Source: Deltaproteobacteria bacterium CG_4_8_14_3_um_filter_43_13
GTDB lineage: Bacteria; Desulfobacterota; UBA8473
DNA length: 5,716 nucleotides
NCBI GenBank assembly: GCA_002782605.1
Contig: PFIF01000104.1
Span: forward strand, 1-5,716
Direction: 5' to 3'
Position 1 is the first letter of the stretch; each line of letters starts with the position of its first letter. Shown here in pieces: positions 1 to 5,636 of the stretch. The notes under the pieces are model-generated. The model saw only the letters and a program-made list of their open reading frames with translations. It was not told where the DNA came from and ran no database searches. Made by a program: the position numbers and the translations under genes.

Positions 1-2
1 AA

Positions 3-50
3 GGGAGGGGAGACATTTTTGGTAAAGTTATTTATGAGTCAAAGCACTAA
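3..50 (+). CDS. Possible 3' end of an upstream gene (partial)
   Basis: The frame that starts at base 3 reads GRGDIFGKVIYESKH and stops at TAA 48-50. It looks more protein-like than the other open frame, which runs to TAG 70-72. The 'G-x-I-x-G-K-V-I' ending resembles the extreme C-terminus of medium-chain (zinc-type) dehydrogenases, but fifteen residues are too few to assign a family. If it is a dehydrogenase, it would be a candidate partner for the aminotransferase that follows, because KdnA needs its sugar oxidised at C8 first. The gene would end 46 bases before the next start. The assignment is a guess based on residue pattern. Confidence 0.3.
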   Translation, partial: GRGDIFGKVIYESKH

Positions 51-80
51 ATATAGGATAAGCATTCAGTAGTAAGCAAG

Positions 81-87
81 GGAGGGG
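81..87 (+). promoter_or_regulatory. Ribosome binding site of the kdnA-like gene
   Basis: The purine run GGAGGGG lies 9 bases ahead of ATG 97 and is the strongest Shine-Dalgarno match in the window. It fixes the start of the aminotransferase at 97. No convincing promoter is visible in the 96 bases before the gene. Confidence 0.7.
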
Positions 88-96
88 AAGAGAGCT

Positions 97-1275
97 ATGG
101 GCGGCGGAGAATTATTAGGGAAGAAAGAGATAGACGAGGTAGTGGGCGTTCTTGAGAGAGGGGTTCTCTTTCGATATGGCTTTAATGAAAAGCGAAAAGA
201 TATCTTCAAGGTACAAGAATTTGAAGAGATGATTGCCGGATATATGGGTGTGAAATACGCACTGGCTGTTGCCTCCGGCACGGCAGCTGTCAGGGTGGCC
301 CTTGCATCTCTCGGTATTGAACCGGGGGATGAGGTAATAACCCAGTCTTTTACCTTTGTGGCTACTATCGAAGCCATACTGGAGGCGGGGGCTATCCCTG
401 TGATTGCTGAGGTAGACCAATCGTTTAATATGGACCCAAAAGACCTTGAGACAAAGATCACCAATAAAACCAAGGCCATAATCCCGGTTCACATGCTCGG
501 GGTTCCTGCTAAAATGGATGAGATATGCAACGTTGCAAAAAGACATGGAATCAAAGTGCTGGAAGACTCTTGCCAGGCATGTGGATCAAGCTATAAAGGC
601 AGAAAGACAGGAACCATAGGAGACATCGGTTGTTTCAGCTTTGACTTTGTCAAGACGATAACCACTGGTGAAGGGGGGATGGTGGTTACCAACGATGAAG
701 GGATGTACTTGCGGGGCGACTACTTCCAGGACCATGGACACGAGCATAGGCCGGATATTCCAAGGGGAAAAGACAGTAAAAGCATTACCGGATTTAACTA
801 TCGTATGAGTGAGATACAGGGAGCTATAGGGGTAATTCAGCTTTCAAGGCTTGATTATGTCATTTCACAGCAAAGGAAGAACAAGGCAAGAATAAAGGAC
901 GCCATCGGGAATATAAATGGGTTAGAGTTCAGAGAATTGCCGGATAAAGATGGCGACGGAGGAGATACATTAATATTTCTTCTACCTGAAAGCCAGATGG
1001 CAAAAGACGTTGAGGATATACTGACGAAGGGTGGAATCGAAACAAAGATTCTGCCCTCCGCACTGGGGTGGCATTATATAGGGAACTGGAATCATATCAT
1101 CAGCAGGTTAAACAGACAAATGGGCAAAGAGGCATACAGAAGAGATATGTGGCCGAAAAGTGACAGCATCCTGAATCGGGCCATAGCCATAGGTATTTCG
1201 GTAAACATGGCGGACGATTATATAGATAGAATAATCACGGGTATTCATAAAGCGGCAAGGCTTGTACTCGGTTGA
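97..1275 (+). CDS. kdnA: PLP-dependent sugar aminotransferase, KdnA-like (8-amino-3,8-dideoxy-octulosonate aminotransferase)
   Basis: This 392-residue protein belongs to the DegT/DnrJ/EryC1/StrS family of PLP-dependent aminotransferases. The SGTAA phosphate-binding segment is at residues 60-64, the cofactor aspartate in EDSCQ is at 157, and the PLP lysine is Lys186, just before TTGEGG. Features that recall Shewanella KdnA rather than ordinary family members are the early FRYGFNEKR segment (25-33), the absence of the usual N-terminal extension, and the WHYIGNWNH block (325-333). KdnA transfers an amino group from glutamate to C8 of Kdo after a dehydrogenase (KdnB) has oxidised it, giving Kdo8N for lipopolysaccharide. 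It acts in the cytoplasm. Location directly before kdsB supports the role, since KdnA, KdnB and KdsB genes cluster in Shewanella. No KdnB gene is complete here. The substrate is inferred from recalled sequence features and context; another nucleotide-sugar substrate remains possible. Confidence 0.75.
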   Translation: MGGGELLGKKEIDEVVGVLERGVLFRYGFNEKRKDIFKVQEFEEMIAGYMGVKYALAVASGTAAVRVALASLGIEPGDEVITQSFTFVATIEAILEAGAIPVIAEVDQSFNMDPKDLETKITNKTKAIIPVHMLGVPAKMDEICNVAKRHGIKVLEDSCQACGSSYKGRKTGTIGDIGCFSFDFVKTITTGEGGMVVTNDEGMYLRGDYFQDHGHEHRPDIPRGKDSKSITGFNYRMSEIQGAIGVIQLSRLDYVISQQRKNKARIKDAIGNINGLEFRELPDKDGDGGDTLIFLLPESQMAKDVEDILTKGGIETKILPSALGWHYIGNWNHIISRLNRQMGKEAYRRDMWPKSDSILNRAIAIGISVNMADDYIDRIITGIHKAARLVLG

Positions 1276-1293
1276 TAACTTTGTAACTACTCA

Positions 1294-1390
1294 GGCACAA
1301 AGTGGCAAAGGTACATAGGCACAAAGCAGAGCAGTGTCGTTTCGTTGTTTTTCCCTACTTTGTGCCTTTGGTACTCTGTGCCTTTGTGCC
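1294..1390. repeat. Inverted arms each made of four 8-bp units
   Basis: The left arm at 1294-1325 reads as four consecutive octamers, the first and last being GGCACAAA and the middle two degenerate. The right arm at 1359-1390 is the mirror image: four octamers, with TTTGTGCC first and last and a one-base variant (TCTGTGCC) third. The longest exact pairings are AGGCACAAAG at 1293-1302 with 1382-1391, and the same decamer at 1317-1326 with 1358-1367. The spacing between decamers is 14 bases in both arms, so one long hairpin with a loop of about 31 bases can form. The loop contains a T-rich stretch near 1346-1353, but it is misplaced for a terminator. Confidence 0.8.
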
Positions 1391-1398
1391 TACCTCCT

Positions 1399-1420
1399 AA
1401 GAAACTCGAGCAAGTTTCTT
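1399..1420. repeat. Perfect 8-bp hairpin
   Basis: AAGAAACT at 1399-1406 pairs perfectly with AGTTTCTT at 1413-1420 around a 6-base loop. It lies inside the 188-bp element. No T-run follows on either strand, so a factor-independent terminator is not supported. Confidence 0.6.
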
Positions 1421-1430
1421 TCATTTATAA

Positions 1431-1451
1431 CCTCGATGCGAAGCATCGGGG
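1431..1451. repeat. Stable 9-bp hairpin with GAA loop
   Basis: Positions 1431-1439 pair with 1443-1451 (core CGATGC/GCATCG plus three outer pairs, one of them a T-G wobble) around the triloop GAA. This compact hairpin sits in the right part of the element, about 40 bases before the kdsB start. It lacks a following T-run. In an RNA transcribed from kdnA into kdsB it would be the most stable local structure and could affect RNA decay or downstream expression. Confidence 0.65.
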
Positions 1452-1489
1452 TCAGGTGCTGAGTAGTTACTCAACTTCTTAGGATAGAT

Positions 1490-2230
1490 ATGAAAGCTAT
1501 AGGAATAATCCCTGCCAGATACCATTCTACGAGATTTGTTGGTAAGCCCCTGGCAGATATTTGCGGTAAACCTATGATAGAACATGTTTACGATAGGGCT
1601 TCGAGAGCAGATTCTTTAATATCGGTAACAGTAGCTACGGATGACGAACGTATTTTTAGAAAGGTAGAGGAGTTTGGAGGGAGGGCAATACTTACATCTT
1701 CTCACCACAAATCAGGGACAGACAGGATTGCCGAAGCCCTTATTCAACTCGATGTTAAAGACACCGATCTAATAGTAAACATACAGGGAGACCAGCCCCT
1801 TTTAGAGCCGGCAACGGTAGATGAGATTATCCGTCCTTTTGTGAATGACCCCTCTTTAGTGATGGCAACCCTCTGCTGTCGAATAGAGACCGAGGATGAA
1901 ATAAGGAACCCAAATGTGGTGAAGGTAGTGGTTGATAAAGATGGATTTGCCTTATACTTTTCCAGGTCCCCCATACCCTATGCAAGGGAACAGGGTACTG
2001 CCCCTTCTTTTTATAAGCATATAGGGATCTATGCATACAGGAAAGATTTTTTGCTGAGATTTACCCGGATGCCCCAGAGTGAGCTGGAGAAGACTGAGAT
2101 GTTAGAACAGTTGAGAGCGCTGGAGAATGGTTACAGGATAAAGGCGGTTAAGACCCTTTTTGACTCTGTAGAAGTCGATACACAAGAGGACTTAGAAAAG
2201 GTTAAAAGGATTATAGGTGGAGAGATGTAG
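1490..2230 (+). CDS. kdsB: 3-deoxy-manno-octulosonate cytidylyltransferase (CMP-Kdo synthetase)
   Basis: KdsB couples CTP to Kdo (or Kdo8N) to give the CMP-sugar donor used by WaaA, in the cytoplasm. The protein has 246 residues, the usual family size. The N-terminal nucleotide-binding signature IIPARYHSTRFVGKPL runs from residue 6 with Lys19. SGTDRIAEA is at 75-83, the metal-site motif NIQGDQP at 97-103 has Asp101, YFSRSPIPYAR is at 156-166, KHIGIYAYR at 176-184, and VDTQEDL at 229-235 supplies the second metal aspartate, Asp230. The usual GDEP is GDQP here (Gln102). A weak AGGA at 1481-1484 precedes ATG 1490 by 5 bases. The TAG stop overlaps the first base of the next gene's GTG start, so the two are translationally coupled. 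Proximity to a KdnA-like gene suggests that its natural substrate may be Kdo8N; the sequence alone does not settle this. Confidence 0.93.
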   Translation: MKAIGIIPARYHSTRFVGKPLADICGKPMIEHVYDRASRADSLISVTVATDDERIFRKVEEFGGRAILTSSHHKSGTDRIAEALIQLDVKDTDLIVNIQGDQPLLEPATVDEIIRPFVNDPSLVMATLCCRIETEDEIRNPNVVKVVVDKDGFALYFSRSPIPYAREQGTAPSFYKHIGIYAYRKDFLLRFTRMPQSELEKTEMLEQLRALENGYRIKAVKTLFDSVEVDTQEDLEKVKRIIGGEM

Positions 2231-3531
2231 TGATGTATCTCCTGTATAATCTTTTGCTCATAATAGCCACTGTCCTCACACTTCCAGCCTTCTGTCTGTA
2301 TGTATTGATAACAGGAAAGTACAGAGAAGGACTGGGACAGAGGCTTGGTTTCATCTCGTCCCAGACTCCAAACGACCCTTCTTTGAAACCCAGATTATGG
2401 ATCCATGCATGTTCTGTAGGCGAGGTTATAGTAATAAGCCCTATAATTGCTGAGATAAAGAGAATCTATCCTTCATCCTGCATAGTGGTCTCCAACACTA
2501 CCAGGAGTGGGCATGGGTTTGCAAAAAAGGCATTAAAAAATGTATCTTCCTATATATTCTTTCCCTTAGACATGGGCTGGGTTGTCAGAAGGGCATTGAG
2601 GGCTGTATCCCCTGATATATTTATTGTATCAGAGACGGAGATATGGCCAAACTTTTTACGGACAGCCAAAAGGCTGGGTATTAAGACTATAATGGTTAAT
2701 GGCCGAATATCCATAAGGTCCTTCAGCGGCTATATGAAGGCAAGGTTCTTTGTGAAAAGGGTGCTTCAGAATTTCGACATAATGAGTATGATCATGAAGG
2801 GTGATGCCGACAGGATCATCTCTATAGGGGCATCACCAGAGAGGGTACTCATTAATGGAAATTCAAAGTATGATAGGTTGGCAGATCAGGTCCATCCCGG
2901 TTTTGAGGAAGAGATGAGAAGGGTATTGAGTATTTCAAGGGGAGATAAGGTCTTCATAGCGGGAAGCACAAGGACAGGAGAGGAAGAGGTAATTATCGAG
3001 GCTTACCTGAGATTTATCAAAGTCCATCCGGACATGCTTATGATTATAGCCCCCCGTCATATCGAGAGGACTGGGGAGATAGAAGAACTGCTCCGTAAAA
3101 ACAGTCTTGGATTTGTTCTCAAAACTGAGCTGGACAAAGGTAAGATGAAGCGGGACAAACCGGTAATTGTTATTGATACTATAGGGGATCTATTCAAGGT
3201 TTACAGTGTTGGAACCATAGTCTTTTGCGGAGGAAGCCTTGTTCCTCTGGGAGGGCAGAATGTGCTGGAGGCTGCTGCCTGGGGGAAAGTGGTCTTTTAT
3301 GGCCCCTTCATGGAGGATTTCTTAGATGCCATGGAACTTCTGGAACGGGTTGGAGCAGGGATAGAGATAAAAGACGCTGATGATCTGGTAGAAACAGGCA
3401 TTAAACTCTTGAAAGACCCTGAAAGGCTTCGTTCCCTGGGTGAGTCAGGAAGGGAAGCTGTTATGGCAAACCGGGGGGCTGCCAGACGGAATGCAGAACT
3501 CATAAAAGAGTTATTAGAAGGAAATATATAA
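2230..3531 (+). CDS. waaA: 3-deoxy-D-manno-octulosonic acid transferase (Kdo transferase)
   Basis: WaaA (KdtA) transfers Kdo from CMP-Kdo onto the lipid A precursor at the cytoplasmic face of the inner membrane. The 433 residues are normal for this GT30 family. A hydrophobic N-terminal anchor spans about residues 4-27. The acceptor-side domain has HACSVGEV (59-66) with the catalytic-base glutamate Glu65, FFPLD (110-114), SETEIWPNFL (134-143) and VNGRIS (156-161). The CMP-binding domain has GNSKYD (210-215), AGSTRTGEEE (244-253), APRHIER (274-280), and FCGGSL followed by GGQNVLEAA (332-349), where the more usual text is GGHNPLEPA. The GTG start at 2230 overlaps the kdsB stop. ATG 2233 is an equally good start that would shorten the protein by one residue, and AGGTGGAGAG at 2215-2224 serves either. 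The number of Kdo units added cannot be read from the sequence. Confidence 0.93.
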   Translation: MMYLLYNLLLIIATVLTLPAFCLYVLITGKYREGLGQRLGFISSQTPNDPSLKPRLWIHACSVGEVIVISPIIAEIKRIYPSSCIVVSNTTRSGHGFAKKALKNVSSYIFFPLDMGWVVRRALRAVSPDIFIVSETEIWPNFLRTAKRLGIKTIMVNGRISIRSFSGYMKARFFVKRVLQNFDIMSMIMKGDADRIISIGASPERVLINGNSKYDRLADQVHPGFEEEMRRVLSISRGDKVFIAGSTRTGEEEVIIEAYLRFIKVHPDMLMIIAPRHIERTGEIEELLRKNSLGFVLKTELDKGKMKRDKPVIVIDTIGDLFKVYSVGTIVFCGGSLVPLGGQNVLEAAAWGKVVFYGPFMEDFLDAMELLERVGAGIEIKDADDLVETGIKLLKDPERLRSLGESGREAVMANRGAARRNAELIKELLEGNI

Positions 3532-3545
3532 AAGGATAGAACTAA

Positions 3546-4517
3546 ATGGTTATTAAGCAGGCTAAAGAGGTCCTCCGGATAGAGGCCGAAGCCATACAAA
3601 ATCTCATCAAACGTATAGACAAGAATTTTGTCAAAGCGGTAGATATTCTTTACTCCAGCAAGGGACGTGCTGTAGTAACCGGTGTCGGTAAATCAGGGAT
3701 CATAGGAAGGAAGATTGCTGCCACCCTGACCAGCACTGGGACACCGGCATTATTCCTTCATCCGGTGGAAGGTATGCATGGGGATTTGGGCATAGTTATG
3801 AAGGAGGATGTGGTTATTGCAATATCCAACAGCGGAGAGACTGAAGAAATAAATTCCATAATCCCCATAGTAAAAAGGATAGGTACCAGTTTAATTGCAT
3901 TTACAGGAAATGTAGAGTCTACATTGGCAAGGAAAAGCGACGTGACTATAGATATAGGGGTTGAAAGAGAGGCGTGCCCTCTTGGCTTAGCTCCAACTGC
4001 AAGCACCACTGCCACTCTGGCTATGGGAGATGCCCTGGCAGTGGCTCTCTTGAACAAACGATCCTTTCAGAAGGTAGACTTTCACAGAATCCATCCCGGT
4101 GGAAGCCTGAGTAAGAGACTGATGTTAAGGATAAGGGATGTTATGTTGACAGGTGAAGACATCCCTGTTGTACACGAAGAACAGTCAATGAAGGAAGCCC
4201 TGGATGAGATAACCAGGAAGGACATTGGTCTTACTCTGGTAGTAGATCATAAAGAGATGCTAACAGGGATAATCACTGATGGTGATCTGCGTCGGCTAAT
4301 ACAGAATAATGATAATCTCCTTGAAATACCTGTTAAAGAGATCATGACCCTTAATCCAAGAATCATAGATGAGGATAAACTGGCTGGAGAGGCAATAGAA
4401 GAGATGGAGAGATACAGGATTACATCTCTTGCAATTATAGATGAGGGTAGGAGGATTAAAGGGATAGCCCACCTCCATGACCTTCTGGGAAAGGGAGAGT
4501 TTAAATTCCGATTCTAA
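3546..4517 (+). CDS. kdsD: D-arabinose 5-phosphate isomerase
   Basis: KdsD interconverts ribulose 5-phosphate and arabinose 5-phosphate, the first committed step toward Kdo. The 323-residue protein has an N-terminal SIS domain (about 35-170) and two C-terminal CBS domains (about 197-255 and 265-318), the full-length architecture of the family. SIS signatures are GVGKSGIIGRKIAATL (46-61), HPVEGMHGDLG (72-82), ISNSGETEEI (93-102), REACPLGLAPTASTT (141-155) and HPGGSL (183-188). Aligned to the E. coli enzyme with an offset of about ten, the four key catalytic residues all seem present: Lys49, Glu101, Glu142 and His183. ITDGDLRR (243-250) and HLHDLL (309-314) mark the two CBS units, which may bind a nucleotide or sugar effector. 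AAAGGA at 3531-3536 lies 9 bases before the ATG, and the gap from waaA is 14 bases. KdsC, often adjacent elsewhere, is not in this window. Confidence 0.93.
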   Translation: MVIKQAKEVLRIEAEAIQNLIKRIDKNFVKAVDILYSSKGRAVVTGVGKSGIIGRKIAATLTSTGTPALFLHPVEGMHGDLGIVMKEDVVIAISNSGETEEINSIIPIVKRIGTSLIAFTGNVESTLARKSDVTIDIGVEREACPLGLAPTASTTATLAMGDALAVALLNKRSFQKVDFHRIHPGGSLSKRLMLRIRDVMLTGEDIPVVHEEQSMKEALDEITRKDIGLTLVVDHKEMLTGIITDGDLRRLIQNNDNLLEIPVKEIMTLNPRIIDEDKLAGEAIEEMERYRITSLAIIDEGRRIKGIAHLHDLLGKGEFKFRF

Positions 4518-4531
4518 AGGGGAATAGCAGA

Positions 4532-5482
4532 ATGCCTATCCTACCGCCCAGGGGGCTAATCGGTGCCCTGGTAACACCCCTGGACAATGAGTGTAATATA
4601 GATAAACCAGGCATTAAAACCTTGCTGGAATATACAATAGAGAATCTCCATGGGGTTCTTATTGGGGCAGGAGATATAGGAGAAGGGTTTGTCCTCAGTG
4701 ACCAGAAGAGAGTAGAACTGATAAAGGCTGGCATGGAAATGGTTAACGGAAGGATACCCCTTTTCCTGAACATCACTGGAGACACAGAGACTCGGACAGG
4801 AGAAAATATTGCCTATGTGGAGAGGATTAAAGGAGAGCTTGATTACAAGGGGGATATATTCCTTTCCGATTGTCCTTTATGGTATCATAGCAATAAAGAC
4901 CTGCCAGATCTCTATGTTGAATTCGGCAGACTCACCCCGCTTCCATTCGTTCTATGCAACAATCCTTATTTGATTATAGAACTCCAAGCACACCTGAAGA
5001 GAAAGAATATAAGAACAAACGTATTGAAGAAACTCTCTAAGAATGAACAGATAGTCGGTATTATGCACGTAGGGGAACTCAGGAGGGCAATGAATTACAC
5101 CAGGGCTGTAAGAGACAGAAGAGATTTCAGGATATACGACGGTAATGAGCTCGACTTCCTGGGTAATCCCAGTCTGGATGGAGTAGTGGCAAAGGGGGCT
5201 AATATATTGCCCAGGGAATGGAGGGCTATAACAGAATCCTCCATAAATCCAAAAGAGATGCTAAAGGATGAGCCAACATACTATACCGACCTTTGGAAGA
5301 CAGGACAGATGCTGAAGTTCCTTCACGAGGCATACATGTCAAACCCCACAGCAATAATCAAGTTAGCATTAAAATTGATGGGCAGGATTGGAAGCAGTGT
5401 AGTAGCTGAAGATACCCCTGCTATCACACCGGATCAGGAATCAAGGATTTACAATTTGCTGGTAGAATACGAACTCATATAG
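4532..5482 (+). CDS. DapA/N-acetylneuraminate lyase superfamily protein lacking the Schiff-base lysine
   Basis: The 316 residues follow the dihydrodipicolinate synthase pattern from end to end: GLIGALVTPLDNECNID (8-24), GAGDIGEGFVLS (45-56) in place of GTTGEG, the PLW segment (115-117) in place of PYY, FVLCNNP (139-145) in place of VILYNVP, IVGIMHVGE (174-182) in place of IVGIKEATG, and a late NPTAIIKLALKLMG (272-285). In this alignment the Schiff-base lysine is Met178, the catalytic tyrosine is Cys142, the carboxylate-binding arginine is Leu147, and the first active-site threonine is Asp48. Ordinary lyase chemistry through a pyruvate Schiff base is therefore not possible. The fold is likely kept. 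The gene lies 14 bases after kdsD with a good Shine-Dalgarno (AAGGGG, 4517-4522), so it is almost surely co-transcribed with the Kdo genes. It could be a non-catalytic partner or regulator, or have a different reaction on a sugar acid. It should not be named dapA; its function is unknown. Confidence 0.8.
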   Translation: MPILPPRGLIGALVTPLDNECNIDKPGIKTLLEYTIENLHGVLIGAGDIGEGFVLSDQKRVELIKAGMEMVNGRIPLFLNITGDTETRTGENIAYVERIKGELDYKGDIFLSDCPLWYHSNKDLPDLYVEFGRLTPLPFVLCNNPYLIIELQAHLKRKNIRTNVLKKLSKNEQIVGIMHVGELRRAMNYTRAVRDRRDFRIYDGNELDFLGNPSLDGVVAKGANILPREWRAITESSINPKEMLKDEPTYYTDLWKTGQMLKFLHEAYMSNPTAIIKLALKLMGRIGSSVVAEDTPAITPDQESRIYNLLVEYELI

Positions 5483-5621
5483 TTACTACTCAGGTTGTTT
5501 AGACTGTTGGCTGAAGGCTGTTAGTCACTGCACATTGACCTAATTAGGTTGTTTAGGCTGAAGGCTGTTAGGCTACAGTCTACAGGCTAACTACCTACAG
5601 CCTATCCGCCTGAGCAGTTAC
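5482..5621. repeat. Second palindromic intergenic element, same termini, different core
   Basis: GTTACTACTCAGG at 5482-5494 faces CCTGAGCAGTTAC at 5609-5621. The reverse complement of the latter matches the former at 11 of 13 positions, and both match the ends of the element at 1283-1470. The 140-bp unit starts on the last base of the stop codon of the gene before it. Inner parts of the two halves also pair imperfectly (for example 5500-5511 against the complement of 5594-5605), so the whole can fold into a long hairpin. A perfect 12-bp palindrome ACCTAATTAGGT is at 5538-5549. The core is unrelated in sequence to that of the first element. There is no coding capacity and no T-run typical of a terminator. 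Confidence 0.65.
5492..5591 (+). repeat. Direct repeats and degenerate 7-bp units in the element core
   Basis: AGGTTGTTTAG occurs at 5492-5502 and 5546-5556, and GGCTGAAGGCTGTTAG at 5509-5524 and 5556-5571, so the core contains a duplicated segment. The second block resolves into heptamers of the form GGCTxxx at 5556-5562, 5563-5569, 5571-5577, 5578-5584 (GTCT variant) and 5585-5591. The first block has the same at 5502-5508 (GACT variant), 5509-5515 and 5516-5522. This is a short-period tandem array that has decayed. Confidence 0.7.
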
Positions 5622-5626
5622 CTACT

Positions 5627-5630
5627 GAGG
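5627..5630 (+). promoter_or_regulatory. Ribosome binding site of the 3'-terminal gene
   Basis: GAGG lies 6 bases before ATG 5637, and only 5 bases beyond the right end of the repeat element. It supports the start at 5637. The repeat therefore sits directly against the translation start region. Confidence 0.5.
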
Positions 5631-5636
5631 CAATAG

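Larger units (their letters stand above)
1283..1470. repeat. Palindromic intergenic element with 12-bp terminal inverted repeats
   Basis: The sequence GTAACTACTCAG at 1283-1294 is matched exactly by its reverse complement at 1459-1470, so a 188-bp unit is bounded by perfect terminal inverted repeats. It begins 7 bases after the aminotransferase stop codon and ends 19 bases before kdsB. Inside are two octamer-built arms that face each other, and then two further small perfect hairpins. No open reading frame of note is present, so it would be non-autonomous, as in a MITE or REP-type element. AACTT occurs just outside both ends (1277-1281 and 1473-1477), but its spacing from the ends is unequal, so a target-site duplication is not established. 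Confidence 0.75.

Noticed and set aside
66..546. Two minus-strand open frames (66-479 and 115-546) opposite the aminotransferase
   Set aside because: They lie wholly or mostly within the aminotransferase coding region on the other strand, have no ribosome site and show no recognisable family pattern.
1293..1391. CRISPR-like array
   Set aside because: The repeats are 8-10 bp, abut each other without unique spacers and face in opposite directions, which does not fit CRISPR.
1346..1420. Factor-independent terminator after kdnA
   Set aside because: The hairpins are there, but no T-run follows any stem in the right position; the only T-rich stretch lies in the loop of the large palindrome.
1424..1431. 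Possible -10 box (TTTATAAC) for a kdsB promoter
   Set aside because: No TTGACA-like -35 is found 16-18 bases upstream, where the sequence is a hairpin stem, so a promoter is not supported.
1277..1477. AACTT as a target-site duplication of the first element
   Set aside because: The copies lie 1 and 2 bases from the ends, and five bases are easily matched by chance; no similar duplication was found at the second element.
4501..4785. Minus-strand open frame across the start of the DapA-like gene
   Set aside because: It is a shadow of well-supported plus-strand coding sequence with a Shine-Dalgarno and full-length family similarity.
4532..5482. Naming the gene dapA (4-hydroxy-tetrahydrodipicolinate synthase) or Kdo aldolase
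   Set aside because: The Schiff-base lysine and the catalytic tyrosine are both absent, which excludes the shared mechanism of these enzymes.
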